A stretch of DNA of 64,000 nucleotides from Antitrichia curtipendula (lineage: Eukaryota; Streptophyta; Bryopsida; Hypnales; Leucodontaceae), in contig OX579636.1 in NCBI GenBank assembly GCA_951230915.1, forward strand, positions 24,921,567 through 24,985,566. Reading direction: 5' to 3'. The notes below the pieces were generated by a model. It searched no databases, was not told the origin of the DNA, and was given only the letters and a program-made list of their open reading frames with translations. The translations under genes and the position numbers were made by a program. Positions 11,501-22,776 of this stretch are shown here, piece after piece (positions within the stretch are counted from its first letter, which is position 1; every line of letters begins with the position of its first letter).

Positions 11501-14500
11501 CAATTAAAGATATTCTATAACAAAAGTAAAATTTCTTCTACAACACTGCTTTAATGACACTCTATAGTATTTGTATTCTCTCAAAAATAGTATAATTTAT
11601 CCCATTATACTTCTATTTAGATTATAATTAATAAATTTATTTATTAAAATGCATCCTATAATATGTCACATAGTTCCTATATTTTATGCTAGTAACTTCC
11701 ATGAGTATGTGCCTTGGTGTTTTTTAGAGGATAGTAAGAAGTCCATGTAAGACAAAGAGAACTAGTTTGGCTACTATGATTTATACACAAGCATTTTTTT
11801 AAATGATTCATTTTTTCAAGTGTGCCTCAAGTATTCATTTATATTAAGATTTAGAATTTGGAAGTTCTAAGTAATATGTGATAATGAAATACCATAATGT
11901 ATTCTTATTTATGTATCCATATCCATATATGTATATTTTTATATTCATATCCATATATTTGTATCTATATCCATGTATCCATATCTGTTCATGACATAGT
12001 TGGCATTTTGGATTGGCATGGTTGACATTTTTAATATTAATATTTTGACTTCTAGCCAATCTTTTTGCAAATGTTGTGTACGGTGTTTTTGAGGGGATAT
12101 TATTCTATATTGCCTTTTCAATTAGAAAGTAGTTTCTATAATAAAAACAAGATACTAGTATCTCTCTAGTTAACCCCTCTGAGAACAAGGCCATTTTTTT
12201 GGGTCAAAAAACACTCAAAACTACCACTTCTATTGAGTTCACCCAAAATTAAAATTTTAAAATTTTTGAATCTAATTTTTGAATCTTATATTGTCTTTAC
12301 TTATCTTGGATTGTGTGATAAATATTTCCGATGAAGTTTGATCATACAAATTAGAAGATATTAGCATTTAAAGTTCTTTTGAACGTTGGCCAGCAATTTC
12401 AAATGACTTTGACTACCATTCGTAGAATTTTTTGTACTATGGACTTTAAATGAAATTTTTCTTATATTGAAGAATTGAGTTGAAAGTATAGAAAATCAAA
12501 ATTTCAAAAAACACACTTGATTATCATTATGTAAAAAATTGTTAAGTAGAAGTAGGTCCAAGATTGAACGAAAAACTAAACCGTTAATAGTTCTAAGATG
12601 GAATAATTTCAACGACGTGATTGTTTTAGAAAGAAATCTTAATCCTATCAAACAATTATTTTTGGAAAATTGTGAAAATTGCATTAAAAAATAAATCTTA
12701 TAAGTTATTTTTTCAAGAAGTTGTTTAGATTGCCAAAAAAACAAGATTGCCATAACTTTCTCATCACTAGTCCAAATAGAATGAATCAAAGCTTTACATG
12801 TAAACAAAATATAATATTTGAGAACAAAAAAAAAAAAATCTCATTTTGATATTATGAAATTTTTTTTGTGCTACCCACCGACCTCCATTTTTGGCTTAGG
12901 ATGGTATAACTATTGCTTTCAAGCACCAATTGACAAAAGTATATAATCCCCCAAAGTTGATGTATTCTCCTATTTCAAAAAAAGTTTTTAAAAGAGTCAA
13001 TGAAAATTGAGACTACAAGTACCGACATGAACTCCCTAAAATCCTTTGAGAGAACTCTTGATCTTTTACGGGTTAAAGCATAGCCTCAATGGAGTCTTTT
13101 TTCAAAGAGGTGGCAATCAAGAATTGGATATAGAGAGCACGGTTATATCTAAAATTATTGTATATCTAATGTGGTTTGAGACATTCTTAAATTTGATGTG
13201 TTGTTGGCTTACAACCAATTGTAGGCACTTACAATTGAGACTACACAAGTATTCATTTGCAAGTTAGGATTATTTATTTTTGTTATGAAAAAACAAATTG
13301 ATGCACGTCTACTTCATTTGTAAATCACTTGTTTGATATCATCAAATACTAGCTAAATTTTAAATGCATTTTTCAAATTCATTATTGTTGATCAATTGTA
13401 TTTTTCTTGTATCTTTTATTAAAGTAGGACCCTTTGGGCCATAGTTTGTGAAGGCATGATAATCACTAAAGAATCTAAGACATGTTATTCTTTAGATTGA
13501 TAAATAGTATGTGCCACTAAGTGATGAAGATGTGGTGCGGAGCTAATCAATTGATACGCATCGGTTGCATTAACAAAGGTAGAGAGAAGCCTTTCCAAGG
13601 TACTAGACAATTTACAAATATTTAATAAAACACTTGAAGGCAGTTACCGTATGTTCAAATTAGATTTGGCAACTTGGTGCCAAAATAATTCAATTTAAGA
13701 ATTTAGACAGTTCAGCAACTTGTTTTGATTTTTCAACTTTTGGCACTCCCAATTTGGAATTGATTTTTTCTTTTCATATGTAAATGTGTCATTTTCCTAA
13801 ATTTTCTCAAGAATATTTTTTGGATATTCAAAATTGGCACCAATAAAAAAAACTTAGATTTTTAGAAATAGTTGTACAATTTTTCAAATTTTAGACATGT
13901 TCCAAATTTTCCCTAATTATTTAAGGAGCTGACCTATATATAGGATACACGCCAAATGCAGGGGTGGAGAGGAGAACTACCCAAAAGGGTAAGAGTGAAT
14001 AAATAACCATGACAAGGTATGAACGTCCAAGGGGTAGGAGCGAACGTGGTTTGTAGAACTAGGACACAATAACAAGGAACATTAACCCCTGAACACCCAT
14101 ACCCTCGAGCAATCCGGACCCTTCTAAACTCATTCCAATCAAACTATGACCCAAAACAAGATCCATGATAGTGGAGACAAACCCAAAGCTACAGAGAAAT
14201 GGACAAATGTTTTAACCATAATGTTGAAAAGATTATAATAGTCAAACATGGCAACCTTTCAATTACGGAAGGCCATATTTGAGGCAATGGGGCGCTCAAG
14301 GGTTAAGCATGAACCAAACCTCTAGAACTCCCTAAATCTTAGTAGAGAGTAGGTGCCAGACTTGAGAAACTAGCTGAAGGTCAAAAAAGCTTGCTGGTTG
14401 AATCCTACCTGCAATCAACAAGGAAGCACGTGAACGGAGCAGCTAATGTAATGTCTGAGTTAGGAATCCATGACAAAGGCTGTAAGTAGAATCGAAAGCC

Positions 14501-14807
14501 TCTTGAAGGTTGTTGTCCGTAATTTCGGGCAGGCGATGGGAGCCGGGTGATTGTCGATGTCAGTGAGGATCAGTTGAAATAATCCGTTGCGTTAACAAAC
14601 GTACAGGATAAAGTCAAGGTCTTGTAGGTGTATCACTATCAGTAGTGAAGAAAATGGCAGATGTAATGACCATAATTTAGGTTTTGCCAGCTTCTGCAAC
14701 CCGTGAGTAGTGTCATACGAATTATCAAGTAATGAAGAGGTCAATGAGGCCCGTCTTTGCTGTTCATAGTTCACAAGCCGTGATAGAATGTATTATGTGG
14801 AGCAGTA
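8592..14807. other. Long AT-rich spacer with old repeats
   Basis: About 8592-9050 is the TIF3I1 3' flank. The rest is AT-rich with no convincing exon. TTTAACCCCTAGAAGTCTGAGGC at 9471 and TTAACCCCTCTGAGAACAAG at 12171 are each followed by a TTTTTTGGGT(T)CAAAAA block. They resemble the ends of the inverted-repeat element at 21786-22437, which suggests a dispersed repeat family. A loose cluster of TCCATA hexamers at 11916-11984 is a degenerate counterpart of the TATGGA array at 33.7 kb. Around 13.9-14.6 kb the base composition is more balanced, but no reading frame stands out. Confidence 0.5.
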
Positions 14808-17047
14808 TCAGTGTTCCTTATGGTGCACTGGAAAAACTACGCCCCTAAACTTGCAAACCACACACTGGATAGCTCTACAAAGATAAGACATAACGATGAA
14901 GAGAGTCGAAGCAATGAACTTGAAGTGGTCGACAGCGCTCTTCTTGGCAGCTCTGTCCTCCTGCCATAGCATATCAGAGGCAGGGGTAAATAATTCAACT
15001 ATTAACCAAACGACTTTCATAAATGATGAACTTCAGAGCTGCACATTTGACGTCGGAACTTAGAAAACAGGAGATTTAACAACTTTGGAAATATGACGGA
15101 CAGGAATGAGTTTGTCACATTCATTTGTGACACTCGGCCTGCCTACGGTTTCAGCGAGGTGCACTTCGCTACTATTTTCCACAAATATTCAAGAATGGGG
15201 TGCGTTCACTCCAGTCCTTGTGTCACAACAAGGGTGCTCATTTCTCAAAATTAAAACGGACTACGCCAGATTCCATCTCAATACATGGCAAAAGAGACTC
15301 ACCATATCGAGCAGAAAAAATCCCTCAAACAATGGACAGAATTGCTTGACCATCCTGTCATTATTTGCACATCTTCAAGGCTTGATGGACACAAAGAAAA
15401 ATCATACATAACGAAATAGTTTGATGAATGAATGCTCACCAAAGATTTGCACCTCTCGAGTACTTCACAGATACGGGAGAACGACGGTCTGTCCTCAGGA
15501 CGCAGCTCCCAACACTTCTCCACGAGTTTGACCAACTCAGCTGGAAATCTTTTCTCCAGCCGTGAATTTCTCCATACTTCGGATCCACTAGGTTTCAATT
15601 TGCCCGCAATGACCTCTCTCGCGAAATCAGCTCTGAATTCAGATTTTTTGCGTTCAGAATAGACCGGATACCCTGTCAGCACCTCGTGAGCTACACCACC
15701 GAAACTGTATACGTCAATCTCCTTAGGGTAATCAAATCGACATTTCTTACGATTCAGCCGCCACTCCAGAAGTTCAGGCGCCGCAAACTTGGTGGTACCA
15801 TCTCCAACAGGTCTGAACGGTTGCTCTGGGACAATGAACTGGGCATCACCAAAATCCGTGACTTTGGCAAGGAAATGTCGACCATTTCCTAGTATCTCGA
15901 AACTGCTTAAGACAATATTATCAGCCTTCAGATCACCATGTACCCAACTATGGCGATGCAAGTGCTCCACTGCACTTGAAATTTGCAGCAACACATCAAG
16001 GGTATCCTCGCGTGAAAAGGGTGGATTAATATGCACTCTACTTTTCTCGAGCGCATACCGTGTCAGAGTTTCATCGAGCATTTCCATGAGTAGACTCCAT
16101 TTTTCATCCTCCTCGAAATAGCCGAAACCACGGATTATGTTTGGATGCAACACCCTCTCAGCAATCTCTCGTTCTTTGAATGTCATTTTAGAGACAGAAT
16201 TCTTGAACGACTTCATGGCGTAAGTGCCTTTCCGCCATGAAACCTTGTAAACAGTCGCTGCACTCCCTGTCCCAAGCTGTTCCAAAGATACTACATCACT
16301 GGCTTTTATAGTCCGGAGGGATGCCATTTGGGCCGTAGGTCGAACAATACTGCTTTGCAATTGTGCTGCAAGGTCACACATTCCACCGTTTCTTCTCCAT
16401 TCATCCACCTTCTCCTTCAAGGACGAACCCTTCTGACGAGCTTCGTCGATGACGGTGATGGGAATAAACCCCCTTGTACTACAACAAGGGGTCCTCCACA
16501 GTAATGACGATTGCACTCTTGTCCAGTTCGATTGAAGTTGCACCTTCTGCAGCCTTTCCCAGTAAGCTCTACGAGGCAGAATATTCCATCGAATTTCGAT
16601 TCGAGAGGTGAGTTCCGATTCGACCTTCTTTTTTTCCAGCTGTTCCCAACTTGATTGATCCATTGGAGTATCCTCGAAGAGTTCAGCCATTAGCCTGATT
16701 TCACGGCTGCCAGGATTGGAGAAAACATGAGCGTAGTCAGCAGGTTCATCCACGTGATCGTCCTTCAAGGTGATCGTCGTTCTCAACCACGCATCATCAC
16801 ATAAACCATCGTCAATTTCACACTTGTAAGCAACAAAGCAGAGGTACATCATGAGCTCCAGTTGCCTCCCATGAAAATCAGGAAACTTCTCCTCAAGCCT
16901 GGGACACATCCTCAAGGAAGATGTGTGCGCAAGCTCGAAATAGTCCATCAGGACCGAGATGAAGAGACTGTTGCACAAAAGGAGTGGAGCCTGGCAAAGT
17001 CTCTGCAACCTGCGAACGCCCCAGTTAGTACATGGATCCACTTTCAT
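14808..17047 (-). CDS. Protein kinase with HGDLK catalytic loop and unknown N-terminal region
   Basis: Exons are 17047-15440 and 14960-14808, joined in phase 0, giving about 586 aa. The donor (TTTG|GTGAGC) and acceptor (GGCAG|GAGG) are my choice. Without that splice the ORF reads on to a stop at 15299. The kinase domain covers about residues 255-520: glycine loop LGTGSAATVYKV, VAIK lysine in YAMKSFKN, catalytic loop HGDLKADN (HGD instead of HRD), magnesium loop VTDFGDA, AAPELLEW, and EIDVYSFGGVAHEVLTG in the C-lobe. All catalytic residues except the HRD arginine are present, so it is probably an active serine/threonine or dual-specificity kinase. The first 250 residues are helical and not recognised. 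The start at 17047 is uncertain because an upstream coding-like exon lies at 17071-17192. Its kinase resembles the one at 28.8-30.0 kb. Confidence 0.8.
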
Positions 17048-17070
17048 CGAAAACTATAATTCCTCTCAAC

Positions 17071-17192
17071 ACCAGAAATTCAAGAAAATGATTACTGGAG
17101 CTCAACACCATGTCCACAGGGTCCCGAACGTAAGTCGTCAATGCTACAGCTCTTCCCAGTCTCACGGCAGCGTGGAGATCACAAAAAGAATG
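17071..17192 (-). CDS. Candidate upstream exon of the kinase gene
   Basis: On the minus strand this stretch reads HSFCDLHAAVRLGRAV, TTYVRDPVDMVLSSSN and HFLEF in one open frame. It is preceded by an AG and followed by GTGTTG or GTTGAG. A GCAG acceptor in the frame of the kinase ORF (just before residues LQRLCQAP) could take this exon if the second donor is used. If real, the kinase N-terminus starts further upstream. Only amino-acid composition and splice signals support it. Confidence 0.35.
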
Positions 17193-17235
17193 CTCAATGT
17201 CAGTACATAAAACGCAATAGATATCCATGATTCAT

Positions 17236-17316
17236 ATATATCAATATATATCAATATATATATATCAATATATATATATCAATATATATATATCAATATA
17301 TATATATCAATATATT
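17236..17316. repeat. (TA)n/ATATATC microsatellite
   Basis: This is a run of ATATATATC-AATATATATATC units, an AT-rich microsatellite lying just upstream of the kinase gene's likely 5' exons. Confidence 0.9.
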
Positions 17317-20013
17317 CATGATAGTGGAACCTTTGTGCTACCTGTGAGCTATGAGCTCTGCCTACAAGAAAACGTTCCTGGGGAACCGTAGAAGTGGCAA
17401 CGGTGGAGGTCCAACGCCTGCGACAGAATCCTCGCAACCTAGTGAACACTATATCGGCCAAGCAGCTCACCAACTGCTCGACTTGCCCTCTGCATGCATA
17501 GAAACTCCAGTAACCAGGTTCCAAGATCGCTCACCAGTCGGCACGTGAACCAGCAGCAACCCCAGCTGTGAATCTTGTCCACCATCATCGCACTGATACA
17601 ATTAGGTTAGAACATTGTTTGTGGGAAGTACGAAGAGCTATCCATTTTGCAGACCCATTCTCTACCTCATGCGCAACCCTATAATTCTAATGCAATTTGA
17701 TCCCCGCCTGCTGTCGTGAGAAAGACCTCCTCAACGCAACCGACATCCCAATCAAGACAACCTGGAAGATGTATATGACTAGTTTCGGATTAAATTCTCC
17801 AAGTAGTAAGACCATTTACGAGCTCATTTCCATAAGCACGCATATGTAATGACCACAAGATGCGCAGTCCTTCAGTGTCGGTGCACAACACCGGCCGTAT
17901 ATCCAGCATCAAACAACTTCAGGAACGTGAGAAGATCAAGGATCAATCGCGAAGGCGACGATGTCACGCTCCTACAATACCACCAAGACTAGATACGCTG
18001 AACACGCATGATCAAAATTGCATTACCTGCTACGCAGATACGAAATTCCCCGGCAGAATGTTCCAGCGGCTTTCTGTCACCTCCTGTTAGCACACAAGGG
18101 CGAGCCATCTTCGGAAGGAAACCAGGAGACCTTCAACGATATGACGCTATGGCGCCCCCATACAACTGTGAGTTTGTGACTTCCCCAAGAAGACTAAAGG
18201 GAAAGGGAACCCGCGAACAAGAGCGCTGCACTGTACTGTACTGTACAACGCGAATGATGTGTGGTTGGGCACTTGGGCAATGACATCCATCCATGCTTCA
18301 GGCGGTGCCAGGTGTTAGTAAAGACGGGGCGACGTGAGCAGTGAGCACCGTGCAAGCGCGGGACTGACGGTAACCGGGTACGGCGTACCAAAAGGGCCAT
18401 GCCCTGTCCATTTTTGAAATCTGGGCATGTACTGTCATCCATGCACAAGCGCGGGTCACCTGCGCTCAAGCCTCAGGCAGGAGGTCGGAGGGGAGCAGGT
18501 CGGAGGGAGCAGGTCGCAGGGGAGCAAGTTGGAGGGGAGAGCTTGCAGAAATGACAAAAAATTCGTCCCTTTCACACTTATGGTACTTCAGAAGCGACTC
18601 AGTCTCTACTTCCTGTCAGCGGATCTCAAACCCCTGTAGCCACGATGATACGTGTCAAGGCACGTGGAACCGGGCCATAGGCCGGGGAAACTCTTATCCT
18701 GCAGTACGAGTCGTCCCAGTCACCCTTACCCTTAATTTTGGCAGGGAGCGGCTAGAAAAGTCGCTCTCCCTGCCGTCCTCCTCATACAATATTAATCTTC
18801 ACGTGGAGCGGCTGAAACTTGTGGTACAATTATTGCCACTCGGGACCACCGGTACCCCACCATCGTCCCAGTCTCCCGCTCGGCGCTTCACTACAATACT
18901 GGCGACGCGTCCTTTACACGCCGAGCTTCCCGAGAGAGCCGAGGGAACCCTTTCCTTGTTCTTCGACGTCGCTACTCCACGCACTTGGCCGGTGCATTCT
19001 TGAGGAACGCAGTGGGCGCTGCCCCCGCTCGCGAAGACCGGATTCAGACTCCCCTTCGAATTTCAACTGGTGGGGTCGTGCGGATACTTGTCGATCGAGG
19101 TGAAGTCTTCGCTCTCTTGGGGTTACCGACGAATTGAAACCCTCTCCCAGATGCATGCACAAGAGCAGCTTGTATTGTGAGTTGTTGTTGCAGTACTTGT
19201 CACAGGTTTCCTCGTCTGGCGTTTCGCTTCACGCTCTGGGCACTAGGTCTTGGTGGTCTGGGAGTTCTAAGTTAGTGTTTCGGTTTTGGTGTGCGGAAGT
19301 GGTATGCTCGATCTTGGTTACTAATCTGTGGCGATATTCTCTCTTGCAGAGCCGTGAAGCCATTCAGGGAAAAAAGCTTGCAAGCTCCGTGCGAATTCTC
19401 ACCTCAAGGTACGAGTGGCTGCATTCGCATCTTTGTCGGTATGGTTGGGATTGAGATGTCTGTCTTGATCAATTGATTCTGCCTGACATTGCTGAGAATT
19501 GAATCTGCCTGACATTGGGGCAAGCAAGTTCTGATCGGTTGTTATGAAACTGCTTGATCTCCGTTGTCGTAATTAGTTGGGTAGATTCTGCAGGTAGGGG
19601 TTAGCCAGTTTGCGATTTAGGATTAGCTTGCCATGGGCAAATGTTTTAAGGTAGATGTATGGTAGAACCATCCATTGTCGACTAGGGACCCATCTTCAAT
19701 CTGTAGGGTGTATTATTTCCAACCAAGGTTGCAATAAATTTTCAACCAAAGCTTTGAATGTGTTTTTTCTCCTTTTCAAAGTTAAGATTAATCAAGTCAT
19801 GACACATGTCCCAAAGCAGTGAGCAGAAAATAGTTCTTGAATGATTGGCATTGGAAGACTCTACATGTTAGCTATAGGTTTGGACCAGTTAACGACTTCC
19901 AAAATTCATAGTAATTTCAATTTAAGTCATAAAATTATAAAAAAAATTGCAATCCCCTTTATTTCTATCTTCCTACGTGGTAGAAAATTTACATGCCTTA
20001 TATTGCTTCAAAA
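17317..20013. other. Higher-GC island, no supported CDS
   Basis: From about 17.9 to 19.45 kb the GC content is visibly higher than in its neighbours. At 18478-18542 there is a purine-rich minisatellite of GGTCGGAGGGGAGCA-type units. A short (TGTAC)n run, TGTACTGTACTGTAC, lies near 18235, and the same pentamer recurs near 935-950. Near 19410 there is a splice-donor-like CTCAAGGTACGAG after exon-like sequence. The island may hold a promoter and 5' untranslated exon of a gene running right, or upstream sequence of the kinase on the left. Long open frames here have no recognisable domain. Confidence 0.45.
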
Positions 20014-20072
20014 CATGTACAAATCGCTTAAGTGGTCAACAATGGGTGGTTCTACTATAATGCACCACAACA
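20014..20072. repeat. Dispersed repeat, copy 2
   Basis: This segment matches window positions 1-50 through AATCGCTTAAGTGGTCAACA and ATGGGTGGTTCTACTA. It is in the same orientation about 20 kb from the first copy. The similarity fades on the right. Confidence 0.6.
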
Positions 20073-20180
20073 AGGGTTGGGGTTCTTGATCTCTCTCTAG
20101 TTATTGCTTTAGGGTGAAGAGTATCATGTGAGTTAGTTGCTTAGGGTCTAGATTAGCTTTGTCAAAGTAGAATATGCATA

Positions 20181-20531
20181 ATGCCAAAGGAGAGGTACTT
20201 CAATTATGAAGGCCTCATCGTGGATGACACCCATTGGCATGGTTATGAAACACACCATCTATTAATTTTATCGGTTCAGGCCTTGAACTCAGTGTTTTCT
20301 TCCTTTCTTTATAAATGTATGAAAAGTTTAGAATATGATATGTGTTGCTTTGTTTTGCAGGCATACTTTGACATTGTTCCTACCCATTGGACTCCCTTGG
20401 GGAAGGTTCATGTCTTCACTTATGCTCTTGTCTCTCCGTTTAGAGCATCTATTTCAAGAACAATGCTTTGCCAGGTGTATGGTGCTCTAAGAGAAGAATT
20501 GTGGTTAGTCTTTACTATTTGTTTGTCATGA
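20181..20531 (+). CDS. Unrecognised coding-like segment
   Basis: An open frame starts MPKERYFNYEGLIVDDTHW and continues through a TTTTGCAG acceptor-like site near 20360 into AYFDIVPTHWTPLGKVHVF and SRTMLCQVYGALREELW. The second part reads like a real exon, with balanced composition and a preceding acceptor. No family is recognised. It may be a gene fragment carried by a repeat or the remnant of a gene. No partner exons were found. Confidence 0.3.
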   Translation: MPKERYFNYEGLIVDDTHWHGYETHHLLILSVQALNSVFSSFLYKCMKSLEYDMCCFVLQAYFDIVPTHWTPLGKVHVFTYALVSPFRASISRTMLCQVYGALREELWLVFTICLS

Positions 20532-21785
20532 TATTCTAATGTGCTAATTTGTGAAAGCATCGAGGGGATAATGATGTGCATATTGGGAGTCTTCTAGTTT
20601 AGGTATCGGATGCAGCATTTGCAACGTTAGCATTTTGGGGCACATGAGTAGTTTGTATTGTAACTTTTTTTTGCATTGTTTGTACGTGTCTCCTCAACAT
20701 CGCTTTATTGTTTGCACGTGTCTTACCAATTGTTCAGAGACAATTTGGAGGCCCTTGAGAAATTAGAATTGTGAATGGTTTGGGGAGCATTTTAAATTTG
20801 TGAGTGTCCTTAGAAATTCTGTAATGTATATGGATTGGATGTTTTGGGGGAATATTCGTCATAATGCCAAGTATCTCCATTGAAATTGTACTATATTAAT
20901 TTGAAATATTTTTCAATGACCTTTTTATTGGAATGGTTCAATTTCTAGTGTTGATTTTGAAGTATGGTGGTTTATTGGGTTTTTTGAGTTTTGTTTTATT
21001 TTTTTCAAATTTATATTGAGAAATTAATCCAACTACACATGAGTTAAGTTTTAGGGGTATATTTTAGCATTTGTAGACTAAAGAAATATAGTGAAAGTTT
21101 AGATGCTTAGGGACTACTTATTGAAATTTATTTTTTTCACTAGAGGTCTGTTATCACGAAGGTAGTCATTCTTGCGTGTACTTAGGATCCACCTTCCATT
21201 CTACTATTGCTAACATTTTGAGCCATATACGAAATAAAAAAGGTACTCTCTAAATTTTAGAATACAATGTGTAATAATGGTTGATTTTGAAGGTTTCCTA
21301 CGGAGATTAGGGATTTTACAATGAGGAAATTGGTTCTTGTAGGAGGTTTTAGGTCAAAATTTATCTTTCTATTGCTAGCATTATTACCTTGTGAAGGTCT
21401 TAGGTTGTTTCCCAAGTGATTTGGCTAGGATTGTTTTCATTATAGTATGATCTCATGAATGAATTTCCTCTTAATTCAATCATGCATGACATGCAATGTT
21501 GGTGTTGATACGTATTTTCTAAGCTATGTTGTTTTTATTCAATGTGAATGGTGGTGGAAATTTAGTTTCATAAGCAATAATGTGGTGAATGTAACATATG
21601 TACATCTCATTGATATTTTTAGTGAGAGTTAGTAAGCCTTTTTTGATAGCATGTATAGAAGAGTATTGAAGTAAGGAATTACATTAGCCTATCAAATTTG
21701 GACATACTATCTTTGACATTAGTATAGTGCACTGAAAAAATATTGTGTGGAACTAGATTAGAATTGAGATAGGAAAGTTTTGTGT
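20532..21785. other. AT-rich spacer
   Basis: AT-rich sequence with short homopolymer runs. I see no coding exon, RNA gene or clear repeat here. Confidence 0.5.
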
Positions 21786-22437
21786 TTAATCCCTAAATGC
21801 CCGAGGCACCCAAATCTAGTGTTTGCAAAACTTTGAACTTCTATAAAACCTAACCAAGTTGCTATTTTTAGTATTTTATATTTTTGAAAAGTTCTTCTTG
21901 AAGTCTAGTTTAGCATCAAAAATTTGATCTTGAAAATAAATTATAGTGATTTTTCTATTCAAGATTTGGTGCAAGGGTACCCATTGCAATCTTGACTTCT
22001 TGTAGTGTTGAGAGCTTTTGGAATGAGACTCAAATACACTAGATCTTGGAGAAAAAATCATATTCAAAATTCATTCAAAAAAATTGTAAAAGAGATTTTA
22101 AGAAGCCTTAAACTGAATGGGGTTATACATGTTAGGCCCTTTAACCTCATATTGGTTTTGGTCTCCAACTTTTTAGATTTGACTTGTAAAAAGAGGATTG
22201 AAAGACTTCACATCACTTTTGTAGTTTTAACACCCTCATGGTTAAACATTATAATCTTTCACTCCATATGTGATATTGTTGTATTTTTTTTCCTACAAGA
22301 TCTCTAACATGTCTAGTTTGAATTATTATAGTTATAATTTTAAAAAATTGATACAACTTATTAAAATGTTGGCATTCTGTTCAATTTAGAGCAAATTTCA
22401 AGATGCTCAAAACAGGCCTTGGGCATTTAGGGGTTAA
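21786..22437. mobile_element. Inverted-repeat (MITE-like) element, 652 bp
   Basis: The left arm at 21786-21808 (TTAATCCCTAAATGCCCGAG and onward) and the reverse complement of the right arm at 22415-22437 (TTAACCCCTAAATGCCCAAG and onward) agree except at about two positions. No transposase frame lies between them. Related arms occur alone at 9471 and 12171, which suggests a family. No target-site duplication is obvious, so the exact ends are uncertain. Confidence 0.6.
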
Positions 22438-22776
22438 GATTATTGTTTCATCAATCTTTTTTAATGTCTAAATGCGGAATTTTTTGAGTAATGTTTGAAA
22501 TCTATGGCTTTATTCTTTTGACGATTTCTAAAAATTTGCTTTTAATGTATAGAAGCATTTAATTTTTGGTTAAATTTGAATTACTTTTTTATATTCTTTA
22601 GTGTGTATACTAATTTGCTCAATTTTGTTATGTGCATAATTCAGCATCATTTGTTTTTAGAAGGTTGAGCATATGTTACAAACAATTCTGGAGAATTATT
22701 TTATGCACCAAGACCAGGCGGTTGTGGTAGTTCAGAAAAAACTTTTGACAAGACTACATCTAGAGCATTTTAAATT

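Noticed and set aside
9471..12200. Complete inverted-repeat element between the two TTAACCCCT motifs
   Set aside because: Both motifs are in the same orientation, so they are separate solo ends and not a TIR pair.
18551..19003. 150-aa open frame in the GC-richer island
   Set aside because: There is an overlapping open frame on the other strand and no recognisable motif. Higher GC alone explains fewer stops.
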